In this document: positions 36,983 through 49,000 of the stretch, piece after piece
Layout of the letters: each line of letters opens with the position of its first letter
How positions within the stretch are numbered: the first letter of the stretch is position 1
Assembly: GCA_017590115.1 (NCBI GenBank)
Contig: JAGGNK010007559.1
Coordinates: forward strand, 5,292,020-5,356,019
Direction of reading: 5' to 3'
Length of the DNA stretch: 64,000 nucleotides
Origin: Montifringilla adamsi
Lineage: Eukaryota > Chordata > Aves > Passeriformes > Passeridae
Position numbers and translations under genes: made by a program
The notes under the pieces: generated by a model
Seen by the model: the letters and a program-made list of their open reading frames with translations, nothing else
Told to the model about the DNA's origin: nothing
Database searches by the model: none

Positions 36983-38334
36983 GCATCTGAAACCAAATGC
37001 AAATAGAAATTATAGGATTTCTCATTTTATTTCAATTCCAACATTTAGCATAGTTTTCCTCTCTGTCTTTATAGTACCATTCGACCAAAGAACTTGCATG
37101 TGAATTCCTTTTCTGATAGGTAATTTATTAGTCTTTATATTTTCATGTATTACTTCCACCATGTAGTCTGAGGTTATAACTGAGACCAGGATCATAATTA
37201 TACTTTCACTATTGAATCAAAGAAAAAAAAAAGTCCATGCACTATGACAGTTATAACTAGGGATGATTTAACTTGGGAAAATATGTCTCTTCTCAGAAAT
37301 AGAGAGCTAAAGGAAATTTGCAACAAAACACTGAAAAGTAAAATCATTTTGCATAGCTCAGAACTTAGGAACAATTGCAGTACCAGCCTAGCCTTCTTCT
37401 TCCATTTGTCAGTCATACCCTACATCAAACATCTTATTTTAATAACAATCCAAATAAGGAGGTGATTTCCAAAGCACAGAGCTTAGGCAGCAAAGCACAG
37501 AGTAAAACTATCATCTCATCTCAATTTTCAAGCACAGGCAAACAGCAACCTTGTCAACAAGCAGGGCTCCTGCTCTGCATGACTGATATTAATATGATAT
37601 TGAACTTCCAGGTGATGATTTGCTTTATTAAATCTTCAGCAAATTCAATTTAATATGGAAAATAAACAGAGACATTTGTTCCCCTCGACAAACATTTCCT
37701 CCTTTCCCTTACGAATTTACAGACCTGTCTGGAAAAAGAGACAGAGATGGACAAGAGAGTTGTTTTCCAGGTCACTTGGATGTAAATTCAGTGGAACAAC
37801 CCCCCTGGTGACACACCCAGTGATCCACCCTGGGCTCTTTACTCACGACTTTTGCATCAATTTAACACGAGGGTAGAGGTTGTGCCTGCTACATTAACCA
37901 CAGATATTTTCCCCTGAACGATAAACATGTTTGTTTTAGTTCAATTATTTTTTCCTTGAACTAAAATTCTGGGGCAGATCTCCATCTGTCACTCTCTTGT
38001 GTAATTCCCTACTTATCCCTTCACATGTGAGAAGCTGGGTGTCTACATTCCCTGTGAGGGATAAAAGGGAATTTTCATGCAGGCTACACATGCTCCCCGC
38101 TGCTTCTACACAATTCTCTTACATGAATGTCCCCCTCTAAATTCATGTGGATAATATATATTTCATTTCCTGTTTTAAGGTCTACTACATCTGTGAACAT
38201 TAACACATCCCAGTAGCTTACTCACTCCATTAATCAAGTGCTGAAATTGCACTGGTTAATTTATGGCAATATTTACACAGTAATTATCTACGGCTCTTGC
38301 ATCATAAAATTTTACCAAACCAAAGAAGATTCTA

Positions 38335-38350
38335 TTTTTTTTTTTTTTTT
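38335..38350 (+). repeat. Poly(T) tract, 16 bases
   Basis: Uninterrupted T16. Confidence 0.75.
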
Positions 38351-39671
38351 GTTAATGTATTCAGGCACTCAGGGTTTACCACTGTGACTCAGCCTTTTCT
38401 GAAGGAAAGCACAGCACAGGTCCATTGCAGAGGATCTTTATTTACTGAAGCAAATTTGATGCAATTGTTGCTGCCACATGGCCACTCGAAACAGGACAAG
38501 TGTTCCCCCATCCACACCAGTCATTAATGGGCCTTTAAAAACCAGGCTGTACTTTCAGTTTCCCTCAGTTTTGGGGATGTACCGATTTACATTTCTGCTC
38601 CACAATTAGGACACAACATGTGCCTGCTAATTTCTATCCCACCTGCCTTGTAAGTAAGTCAGAGTAGCAGCAACTGCAGAAAAACAGAGAAAATGTTTGG
38701 AATATTCACAAAATAGCTGATCACTCGTTCAGATACCTTTTACTTACACAGACTTATTTACACCTAATAAATATCACAAAAAGCATGTACTTTAATGGTG
38801 AATAGACCTAAATATTCCAAAATTATGTGAAAAAATTATTATTTTCCAGCACCTGAAGGGTTACCAGAGAAGATGCACAGGTTAGATTGTACCAACAGCA
38901 GCACTGTGACCCTATTGCTTCAAGATAACATTGTTGATATCCCTGTGCCATTAAAAACGAATCCTAACCACAATGTTCCAAATGTGTTTATATCACTACT
39001 TTTTCAAGTTGCCTGATGACATTAATTTAATAAAAATCTACCTTACAATCTGATTAATTGTAAACCAGGGCATGTTCAGCTCACTTTTCTTACATTGCTA
39101 TATCTAGATTTAGAGAATAGCTCTCCAGAGATTTTAGGTGTAATTAATAGCTCTCTTTTTCCTAGACCCACTTTTCCTGTTGGAGATCAGCCTTGCTGGA
39201 GCTTACCTCAGAGATTCAAGCCTAAAAGCTCTCCAAATCTCTACTAAAACCACAAGATACTTGTCAGTGTTGAGATTTCTCACTCCAAAAAGCCAGAGCT
39301 TTACTTTCTTACATGAAATGATTTCATCATTCCCATTGTAGTAGAAAACATGTCAGCTGCTGCAGGGAGTTCCAGGCAAGATATACATCTGTACATTACT
39401 TTTTCCTTATTTCCTTTATTTCATACTTGATTGTGAGACTAACTGATGATAAACAGAGAAGGACAGTCCTCCTAAAATCAATACAACTTCTTGCAAAAAA
39501 CATTTCCTGATATGGGCCATGTGTTCTGAATCTGGATCTGGTTTGGGAATAAAAGCTTCCATTCAAGGGTTATTCTGCAAGCCAGCTCCTGATGCTCAAG
39601 CAGGATGAAGAGGGAACAGCTGTTTTTGAGGGCAAAATTGCTCCAGTTCCAGGTTTCTGTTTGTTTTGTTG

Positions 39672-39689
39672 TTTTTTTTTTTTTTTTTT
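39672..39689 (+). repeat. Poly(T) tract, 18 bases
   Basis: T18 preceded by TTTG-like units (ctgtttgttttgttg). It may be the reverse of a retroposon tail; no body was recognised. Confidence 0.75.
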
Positions 39690-39998
39690 AATGTCAACAT
39701 GTTTCAACCACTACATTTATGCATTTGTTGGACTGAAAAGCCTTGGAAACCATAAAGGTGGAGAAAGATAAAGCAGCTGAGTGCAACAGTTATTTTTTGC
39801 TGGGACACTTCAGTTTGAAAGAGGTTCTTCTTCCTGGCTTAAGAAGGCAAAAGGTCAAAGTGCAGTTTTCAAAATCAATGAGCACATTTAGAGCCCAAAC
39901 TGTGTGAAGTTCAGTACTCCTAGATAATGACTTTATTTGGATAATGGAAATTCGAGTCCTGGGGGAGTTATCTACTTGTGCAGATAGAAAGTCATTAA

Positions 39999-40013
39999 GG
40001 GGGGGGGGGGGGG
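39999..40013 (+). repeat. Poly(G) run, 15 bases
   Basis: Fifteen G in a row in AT-rich surroundings. It could form a G-quadruplex. The exact length is vulnerable to sequencing error. Confidence 0.8.
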
Positions 40014-42036
40014 AATTATCTTTAATATTATTTCCCAGAATGGTAATATAGTATTTTCCTTCTGTGACCTGAAGGTAGATTAAAATAATTCCATTTTCTG
40101 AAGCTATGACATTTTTGGGATGGCTTTATTTTTCTTTTAGTTGTTATATTACATTTCTAGAATAGGCAGAATAGGCAGTATCCTGACATTTTTCTGTATG
40201 TAGATTTTTTTATGGAGCATTTTACTAAAAGCTCTAGGTTAAACATACCCTTAATTTACTTTTCAAAATTTCCTTTATAACTGGAATTTCAAGCAGGATC
40301 TTTAATCCCAAAACTAAAACTGACCTGGATGTATAAAAAAGAAATTGCTAACATATAAATTAATTATTTTCAGAGAGGAAATGGGAAAAAAAGAGACAGT
40401 ATTACTTCAAGTTATCATTTTCTCTTATAGAAGATCAAGAACAGTAATCATATTTAAAATTTGTTTAAAAATCATATTTCACGGGATCAAGATTGATTTT
40501 AGAATTTAAACAGAAAACCTTATTCTTGTAGGTGTTTTCAGAAGGACTGCTGAAACCATAACACAATTTTTGATAGCTTGATCAATACCAGTTTGAGCAG
40601 TGATAAAACTTGCTTTGCACTAGAAGTCAATTTTGTACACAAAGGAGTGAGCTCAGGAATTTTCTAAATTATTTTTGCTATAATAAAAGTGTTTTACTCT
40701 GCCACTTCAGGACAGATCAATTGGCAGACATACACCATCTGCTTCTGTAAAAAAGAGGACAGAATATATATATAAACCTACATGCTGAGGTTTAAACAAT
40801 AATCAAATGAAAGCTGCAATAAAACACATTGAGCACTTTATAACAGAATTACTTTTCAGACAGTGTATTTTACTTAAATCAGAACAGTCTGTCTCTTTTT
40901 GGGTGGCTTCTATTCCGTGCTACACTGCCAGTCTAAAGCAAGTCTGAAGTTCTCATGCAGGACAGAACTCATACACATATAAGGACAGGTACTTCACAAG
41001 AGAAAGATATTTGCTTCTTCCTCCCCAGGAAGGTGGCCAATTTTAGACAAAAGTCCCAAGCAGCAGAAACTTTCCACAACATGAAGAGTATCAGACATGG
41101 AGCACAGATATGTTTCACATCACAAGGGATCTTTCCCAGCTGTACAGACATTTCCAGGAAGAAAACTCAGGACTGAGGCATCTTTACCTACTAGCATTCA
41201 GAGGAAACTCTTTTTCTTACTTCCAAGTTTCTCCATGAAAATTTAGTCTATTCAACAATGCCATGCTCTTAACATGCAATGTTTCATGTGGAGTTTTAGA
41301 TGGGTCCCTCAGCAATTATTAAGATATGTTGCATTGTTATTCTAAATTACATGAATTATTCTTGTAGTATCATAAGCCTGAGAAATTCTCCCCCTTTCCA
41401 GATTTCTCCAGGGGACACAATCATCTGCATTTTGGCCTCTAAACTCAGACCTTGCCAGGCTGGAGGCAGAGTTTCTACAAAAGGCAGCAATTCTCAACCA
41501 TGTCATAGGAGACAGAAATCCATATTCCACAATAACTTAATGGGACCGTTGTTTGTGAAAACAGAATTTGTTGCTGTCAAAATGTTGGTTTAGCTGGCAG
41601 AATTTACTACAAATATTACAATTATAAAATCCCCAAGGTGTTTGCATCATCTGTGAAAGAGTAGGTGAATATTAATGACTTGATTACATCCATCCCCAAA
41701 TAGCTCCCATATAATCAGCTGCTGGGATTCTGCCCACTCTATGTAATTTTGTCTCTGTGAATTCTGTTTTAATCCCAGTAGGATGTTGTCTGTGGGCAGT
41801 TTACATTCTCTGTTCTCTTTACCGAAATAAGTTGCACAAACACCTGCTGATCTTATGTTCCTTCAATACTACATTACAAAGTGATGCTTTTGAATTTTAA
41901 CCACAGACACCAAAAAATTAAACTACTTCATCGATCTTTTTACATATCCATGATGTCAATTGATATATTTATTAACTCTAGAGAGGGCCAAAATAGACAG
42001 AGTCTTTAAAAGTGAGAAGTAAAACTTCCAAGGCCT

Positions 42037-42080
42037 TGTTGTCTGCAATACATCCCGTACTGTTGTCTGCAGTACATCCC
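42037..42080 (+). repeat. Short tandem duplication, period 24
   Basis: The 20-base unit tgttgtctgcaatacatccc (42037-42056) recurs at 42061-42080 with a single A-to-G change. Confidence 0.85.
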
Positions 42081-42507
42081 AGGAATACCATACACGTTTC
42101 CTACTTCATGCTGTTATTGTGCCTTGCTCTCACCTGTCAATATATTAGCCCAAAACTCAGAACTGATTCTCTCTCAGCAAGAACAAGTTCCTCCTCCCGA
42201 TAAGTTTTTATTTTGGTTTCTAGAGAAACAAGTTCCACACCAGGACTCCAGCATCTTCTGAATTAGAACAGTTTTCTCTGCATTCAAAGACTTAAACCAG
42301 CAGAAGAACTTTCTCCAGTAACAGATATTCAGTGAGATGCCACAGAAGGCAAAGAAAAACACACAGAAATATGAAGCAGGAATTAGGATGTGCCACCTAT
42401 AGACATCACATGTTAAAATACCTCAATAAGAAGAATAGATCTTGACTCTAACAAGTGCTCAAACTCCTTTAATGGACTAAAAATACATTTTGAGTGTAAA
42501 GAAAATG

Positions 42508-42568
42508 AAGAGTCTCATAAAGTTTTCAAAGCACTAAGAGTCTCATAAAATTTTCAAAGCATTAAGAG
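42508..42568 (+). repeat. 28-bp tandem duplication
   Basis: A 28-base unit starting aagagtctcataaa is repeated once with about two mismatches, followed by the first five bases of a third copy (aagag). The copy boundary lies at 42535/42536. Confidence 0.85.
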
Positions 42569-42829
42569 CCCACCTCTAAGCTGGAGTGACTGTGCTCAGA
42601 GAAGGGAGCATTGCCAGCATCAATATTGCTGTAGCTTAGTCTTGAGAATCCTCTGTGGTTTGGGAAAATAGCTAAAACCTATGAAGACAGTGAATAATTA
42701 AATATGCAACCACAAACAATTTCTTGAGATGGCTGCATTTTCTAATGATGCAGTGATGAGAAGTGCCTAAGTTAACTACCACTCAAAAAAACCCTCCAAA
42801 CCACTCATAAAAACTATACAGATCCCATT

Positions 42830-42908
42830 AAAAACAAAAAAACCCCAAAAACAAAAACAAAAAAAACCCACACCAAAACCAAAAAAAACCAATCCACCAA
42901 AACCAAAA
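42830..42908 (+). repeat. A/C-only low-complexity tract
   Basis: About 79 bases nearly all A and C (one T), with units such as AAAAAC and CCAAAA. It shares cccacaccaaaa with the tract at 21462-21534. Confidence 0.8.
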
Positions 42909-44564
42909 CTGCATGCTAAAGACACATGAAAAGACCACTCTACATCCACATGCTCCCTTTTCCATCATATCCTACTTGCAACATCCCTCATAAACTTCAA
43001 TTAGGGTTTCTTTTGCCTTATAGATGACACATTTTGCTCCGTTTTCTCTTAATGCCACTTCCCTCTGAAAGATGAGCTGGTCTAAAACTCAGTAGTATTT
43101 CTACTTACAGGAAACCTTTGAAAAGAATATTTCTTCTAACCCTGGCCTTTCAGATAGGCTGAAAGTTCCTCCCAGTAGAAGCAGTAAGTGCTGAACCTGT
43201 TCTGCAGTCTCAGAGATGCTCTTTTCTTCCTAGAGCAAGTTGGCCCCTTTGTGTGCAGCTCTATTTTCCCAGGTATCATCTGCTTCCACAGATGTGCATC
43301 ATTAAGACTGGAAGAACCAACAGCAATATTTCCATATAATTAAACATTTTTATGTGGTAAAGTAGGTATGGCACAGAAGCCATTAAGTGTCAGGAACTTC
43401 GCAGCCATCAAACACAATATGGTGTTTTTGGGAAGCCTGCATCCAGACCTCACATGGAATGGTGAATGGGTGCTGTAGAAAAATTTTAAGATCTATTAGC
43501 AAGCAATTTAGGTATAACAGTTACATCCTGCATCTGTGTCTGCTTCTGTGATCAGCTGAGGGAACACACCCCACAGAGAGGTCCATAAAAATTGAGCATT
43601 TCACTAATGATGTTTCTGTATATTTTTGTGTGCAACCTTAAAAAACTTTAAGCCCCTTTAATTAGGGATGATGCATTGAGGCAAGTCAAATAAGTAAAAA
43701 AATTAAAAGGAAAACACTGAAACTAAGATATCTAGTTGTTTGTACTGAATTTCTAGCAATGTGTTTGAATGGGCAGTTTCAGAAATGAATTTGGAATATT
43801 ATAATCTCCTTCAGCAGCATCCTTTCAAAACATATGACACCAGTGTGCCCACAGCATGAAATAAAGAAGATTTTACTTTACTGCTCAATTAACACTGCTC
43901 AGTTTTGTTTCTTAGGATAACCAGAGTTTAGGATGGCAGGTACATATCTTTCTGTTTCAAGAGGATATATTCAGGCTTTAATGTATATGATCCAATTGGA
44001 TACGGACAGAAATTCACATTTTCTACCTGGCAATCATCTTTGCAGGGGCTCCATGCTTTGCCCCCAAAGCACAAAAGATAAACTGATGAAAATACCAATC
44101 TCTTCCAGAGGATGAGGAAATTAACACCTTGTATTTACAAAACTTCAAAGGCAGTTATTCCTAGCTGTGCACAAGTTAAACACTCAAAAATAAATGCCAG
44201 GAGTTGTGTACAACACAAATGCTATGGTGGAGCTATATGGATGTCAGTTTCTGCTATTAGGAAACAATTTTTGTGATGGAAAAAATACTACCTGAGGGTC
44301 TGAGCTGGGGGAAAACAGCAGGGAAGAAAGCAAGAAGGAAAACCAAACAAAACCACCTGAAAGTAAGAGAGACAACATAGTGAAATACCATCTCTTTTCC
44401 TGACATTGAAGAAAAATAACAAGGAATGGGACAAATCTAACTGTCAAAGCTACTCTTTTGAAGAACTTTTTCTTTTTAATTAATAATTTCATTGCAGAAA
44501 CACCTCTGTTCCCATAAAACTATGTAGGATTTTGTCAAAACAGAATCTCTGTCTTTTTAAACAA

Positions 44565-44640
44565 TTCCTTCCTTCCTTCCTTCCTTCCTTCCTTCCTTCC
44601 TTCCTTCCTTCCTTCCTTCCTTCCTTCCTTCCTTCCTTTT
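44565..44640 (+). repeat. (TTCC)19 microsatellite
   Basis: A 76-base perfect tetranucleotide array with only pyrimidines on this strand. Pure pyrimidine mirror-repeat arrays of this kind can adopt triplex (H-DNA) structure and are usually length-variable between individuals. Confidence 0.97.
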
Positions 44641-44691
44641 AAAAAAAGAGTAGTTACAAATACTTTTTGTAAAAAAAGGAGTAGTTACTTT
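44641..44691 (+). repeat. Local duplication beside the microsatellite
   Basis: A7 followed by gagtagttac occurs twice (about 44641-44657 and 44671-44688, the second copy with one extra G), immediately downstream of (TTCC)19. Confidence 0.75.
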
Positions 44692-45824
44692 TCTTTCAGC
44701 CACACTTTTACCAGTTCTCCAATGTTCCTGGAGGCACAGATATGTTCAGCTGCGAAACCCCAAAGAACCTCTTTCAGTAAAGAAGAATCCAAAGCTGGTA
44801 ACCAAACGCCCCAGAATTCTTAAAGAAAATCCACAAATTATTGCTAATTTGTAGAACGAAATTGCATTTGGAGGCTCTGATTCTTAAAGACCTTTGCAGT
44901 GCCAAACCAAAGTTTATGCCTTAGATTAATTGAAGGCAGAATTACTGAGGAATTTCAAAGCTACAAAGCAAACAAAAGAGATCATGCTTCTTAATTTGGT
45001 GTTTTAGAGTGACAGTACACTGGAGGGGGAGATGCTTCTTCATTCATGAAATCCCCACAACTCATTTTGTCAAGAAGTGGCTACATCAGTGCCAGCCTTT
45101 CTTCAGCTCCTGCAAGCAGAGGGATGCCTGCTGGGATTGCTTCCCATTATGCATCTCCTTCTCCCCACACCTACAGAATCCATCCCCTTTGGAGCTCTAT
45201 CCAGCTCAGCCTTTCACATATAAAACCAGCCTGTGGTTTTTAAACGCTGTTCTATCAGTACAAATTGCAGAGCAAAGCCTGTCCTATGCCTCATCCTGAC
45301 AGCAGATGCGGCTTTCCACAGGCTGCAGAAATCCTCCTCTGGAAAAACAAATTAGGGTCCTGGGCAATAGATCGTGAGGGGCTCATTTGGTGTCTGCTCA
45401 CAGTTACTGCCCCTGCCAGCACCCCGTGTGACCTGCTATTAACTCTGCTTTCCACCTCTGATTTAGGGCCATTCCACCCCAGCAGCCAATTCTTTATGTT
45501 TTTAAGCTCTGTTTTTTTATGGTATTGATCCAGGGCAAGAGTTCAGGCCAGACCCCTGAAATGCCCTCCTGCCTCTGTGAAATCAGCAGCATCTTTCTTA
45601 CACTCAGCTTCTTTCCACACAGGAGCACCAAACTGTCACACACTTGTCCACCTCCCAGATCAGCTACTTGACCAAATTCATCTGCAAATAAACTCATTCC
45701 CAGAAATAGCAATTTTTAATCTACCTTCAATTATTTTACTTTAAAATGTCTCAGCTTCTTAAGGATTGTCAAAATTGTTGAGCCGCTGTGGAGGCATTGT
45801 GGCCCCAATGCCCTGAGAGAGGGT
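44692..45824. other. Non-coding stretch, no gene recognised
   Basis: Slightly more GC-rich than average around 45050-45480, with 87-96 codon open frames whose translations look random. No repeat recognised until the CR1 fragment. Confidence 0.5.
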
Positions 45825-46042
45825 GGGTACAGATTAGATATAGGGAAGAAATCCTTCCTGGTGACAGTGGTTTGGACCTGGTTGCCCAGATAAATGGTGG
45901 ATTTCCCATTCCTGGAAGTGTCCAAGGCCAGGTTGGACAGGGCTTGGAGTAACTTGGGTAATGGAAGTGACCCTGCCATGGCAAGGAATGGAACGAGATG
46001 AGCTTCAAGGTCCTTCCAACCAAACTTGTGATCCCATGACAA
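45825..46042 (+). mobile_element. CR1: CR1 LINE fragment, plus orientation
   Basis: It shows in order the ccctgagagagggtgg block, acagattagatat-gggaagaaat, the gttgcccaga block, the ctggaagtgtccaaggccag block, gttggacagggcttggag, and the 3' segment aaggtccttccaaccaaact. The terminal microsatellite is reduced to gtgatcccatgac. Weaker similarity may extend upstream to about 45775. Internal substitutions and small deletions suggest an old copy. The 112- and 123-codon minus-strand frames at 45731-46107 are antisense CR1 and not genes. Confidence 0.93.
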
Positions 46043-49000
46043 TCCTGCAGCTGAAATGTCTGGAGTATTTGATATAACATCAGTTTTGGGGCCAGGACAC
46101 ACCCCATCCTTGTTTTATCCTACTAAGCCAAGCTACTTAATAAAGACATCAGGGAATGCAAATAGTGGCAGGATGCAGAAACACTGTTGACTATTTGCTA
46201 TTAAGAGTATGCAAATCAGGACAAAAAAAAAAACCAAACCCAAAGCCAAAACTATTCATTCTGGAGCAGTGGGGCTCAAATCAGCTCTCAAAATGAAATG
46301 CTGTCCTCATGCCATTGGCTGTTCCTGCTCTTTGCTGCTCTCGGTTTTGATTCACCCTCAGCATCTGACATGCTGGAACTCCTCAAGATTAATAAATCTA
46401 ACATTTTCCCTCCACTGAAAGGCTTTATCTCACCATATACTGTGAGCAAACAAGCTTGAACACGAGAACCCTACCCATCAGTGTGAGAGAAAGTGAGAAA
46501 AGTGTGTGTCAGGGTAGCAGGTGTGATGCTTAATATTCTCAAGAAAAGCTGGGAACAGAGATTTTTCACTTTGAGGACTGTGCCTCATATTATGATAGCT
46601 CAGCTCATTATTTTTCAAGCTAATAGACTAATCAAAATTCCATAATCAAAGAGTCAGACATAATTCCAAAATCACAAGTGCTACACTTCTGAAGAGCAAA
46701 ATGATCTTAAAAATATTCTCACTTTATTATCTTTGAGTCTTAATAGCCATTAAAATAAAAAATTAAAAGTCTATTTACCTTTTAATATGGAATATTTATT
46801 AAAACAACTCACTGCTTACATTTTCTAGATGCTTGTTTTTTAAATTTTCATTAAACTTTTTTATATAAAAAATAAGTTTTTACCCTTATATCTCAAATAA
46901 AACCACCATGTAGCACCATAGAGATGTATCAGCTACCCTGTAAGATCACTATGTTTAAATGCACCAAAGCTACTTAAGGAGCTCTCCTCCCAAAGAAACA
47001 AACATTTTAAACTCATTTAGCCACTTCTGAAAATTTTATGACTGTATATTCTCAAGAGGGATGAGAGAGACAATAGAATTTGGATCCCCTGATTTGTGTA
47101 TTGTTCTATTTTTTAAAAGCTGATAGCCCAAACTAGCTGACAACCAGCATAGTCTGCACTTCTGTCAGATTGTTTTCCTTTGTGTCTCTTTTTTTTATAA
47201 AAAGCTCTTTTAAATAAATCAGTTTTCATTCTCATAGCAAGGCATATGAGTTGAAAACTTCTTGGTTTGTTTCAAGGAAATACTTGAACTGAGCCAATAA
47301 TTCCTTTTGGAATAATTTATTTGATTAATTTTGCTATTTCCCTGTTTACAAATTGTTTGTACAGATGGTGCAGCCATAGGAAAATCAAACCCTGCTGCAG
47401 TGGGAATAGGGAGAAATTCCTAAAATATCACAGATTAAAATAATTTCTGTAAATTCATTACATCAGCTCTGTAGACTTCTGTAGCTGGAACGTGATTTCT
47501 GTACATATCTCTTCAGTGGCTGAAGGTAATAAAGACTTATTTTCTAGGGGGAAAAAAGTGTAAAAAATTGCATTTTGATTTAAAACTGCAGATTTCTTTC
47601 CTCTTCATTTAACATCATAGCATTGCAGATCTTGAGCTGATACAGGTCACCACAAACTCAAGTGAAACCACAGTGATGATTCAACCAAAGAAAAACAAAT
47701 GTGTTTTTTCTCCATGTGTCATGGTGCTTTACACATCATATATTGGGCACCAAACTTTCATCAGGTTGGGAAGTGTTTAGCTATGGATTTGGTCCCTGGT
47801 TTTTAATGGGCTTTTCTACTTTTGCAAGTTACAAATTTTAAAAGAATATTGACAACATTTAAGCATAAAAATAATCAAAATCTAAATTAAAAATTAAGCG
47901 TGAGCCACAGAGTAATTTTCTCTGATCCAACTAAGGATTGCATGGGCACACAAGAATTGGCTGAGCATCTCCCTCCACAGTCTGCATTTTTCAGACTCCC
48001 CAGTCTGCATCTCCCATTGCTGCATTTTGCTGAATCTCTCTGCATTTCTATTACTTAATTTCTATCCTATGCATTGTTCCCTTTCAGTATTTGATATTAA
48101 GTTTCTGGTCATGTTAAAAACAAGTTTGTTAAGCTGCCTCGAAAAGTGGGAGATCTTTCCCTTAAAATCCTCATCCATTCTGCCCCTGAGAACCCCTGGT
48201 ATATCAGATAACACCTACTCTCTATTCTATATAAAACAAACAGAAAGCTGAACAATAAATCCTGGATATTGAATAGCAGAATATCAAGTAAATAAAGGTA
48301 TATTTAAGGTTTTAAAGAATAGAGAATACCTTTTCTACTCAACAGGCAATGGAAGTTTTTCCAAATATATGTGGTAGCGTACACAAAGAAAAAAAAATCC
48401 GGCCTTGAAGGTAAAATCCTGTCAAAAAGGTATTTTGGTATTGAATTGATCAAAGTCTTAACAGGATACAGAGGTTTAAGTGTGCTGAAAGAAAAAACAG
48501 ATAGTAATATTTTGTAAGATAGAAGAGAATCTATAATGAGGATTGTTTTATGGCATTAAATAATATGACAGACTGACAAAATACTATTCACTGAAGGTAG
48601 TCAGTAAATTGGTCCCATTGGCACTATGAGAATGTTTTAGTGATTATGATGATGATGTCTGAAAACATTCTAGATGTTCTCAGGCAAATAGATATGAGGT
48701 AAAATGATGTTGCATTTGAAGGCAGAGGAAGTTTTGCTGTTGGCTTCAAGAAGCTAGGAATTCACTCAGGAAATCTCACAACCAAATTTCAAACATGAAA
48801 TAAATCTGACTCTTTTTAGAGCAGTTTAATGCCACTGTAATTTCACATCACACAATTATCCCAACTTACATCATTCTACACAAGGAAAAAATTGTAACTC
48901 AACCCATAACAGGCTGTACCCAGCTAGTCCTGAGCAAAACCTTATCCTACCTTTGAGCTCTTCACAAGCAGCATTAGGGGATGTTTTACCTGGCATCCCA

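Larger units (their letters stand above)
36983..44564. other. Non-coding stretch with tracts and tandem duplications
   Basis: No gene recognised. The longest frame is 97 codons (41300-41593). It contains poly(T) tracts, a 15-base G run, an A/C tract and two local duplications listed separately. A TAAT-containing AT-rich block at about 38210-38290 could be conserved, but I cannot test this. Confidence 0.5.

Noticed and set aside
45731..46107. 112- and 123-codon minus-strand frames
   Set aside because: Reverse complement of a CR1 fragment.
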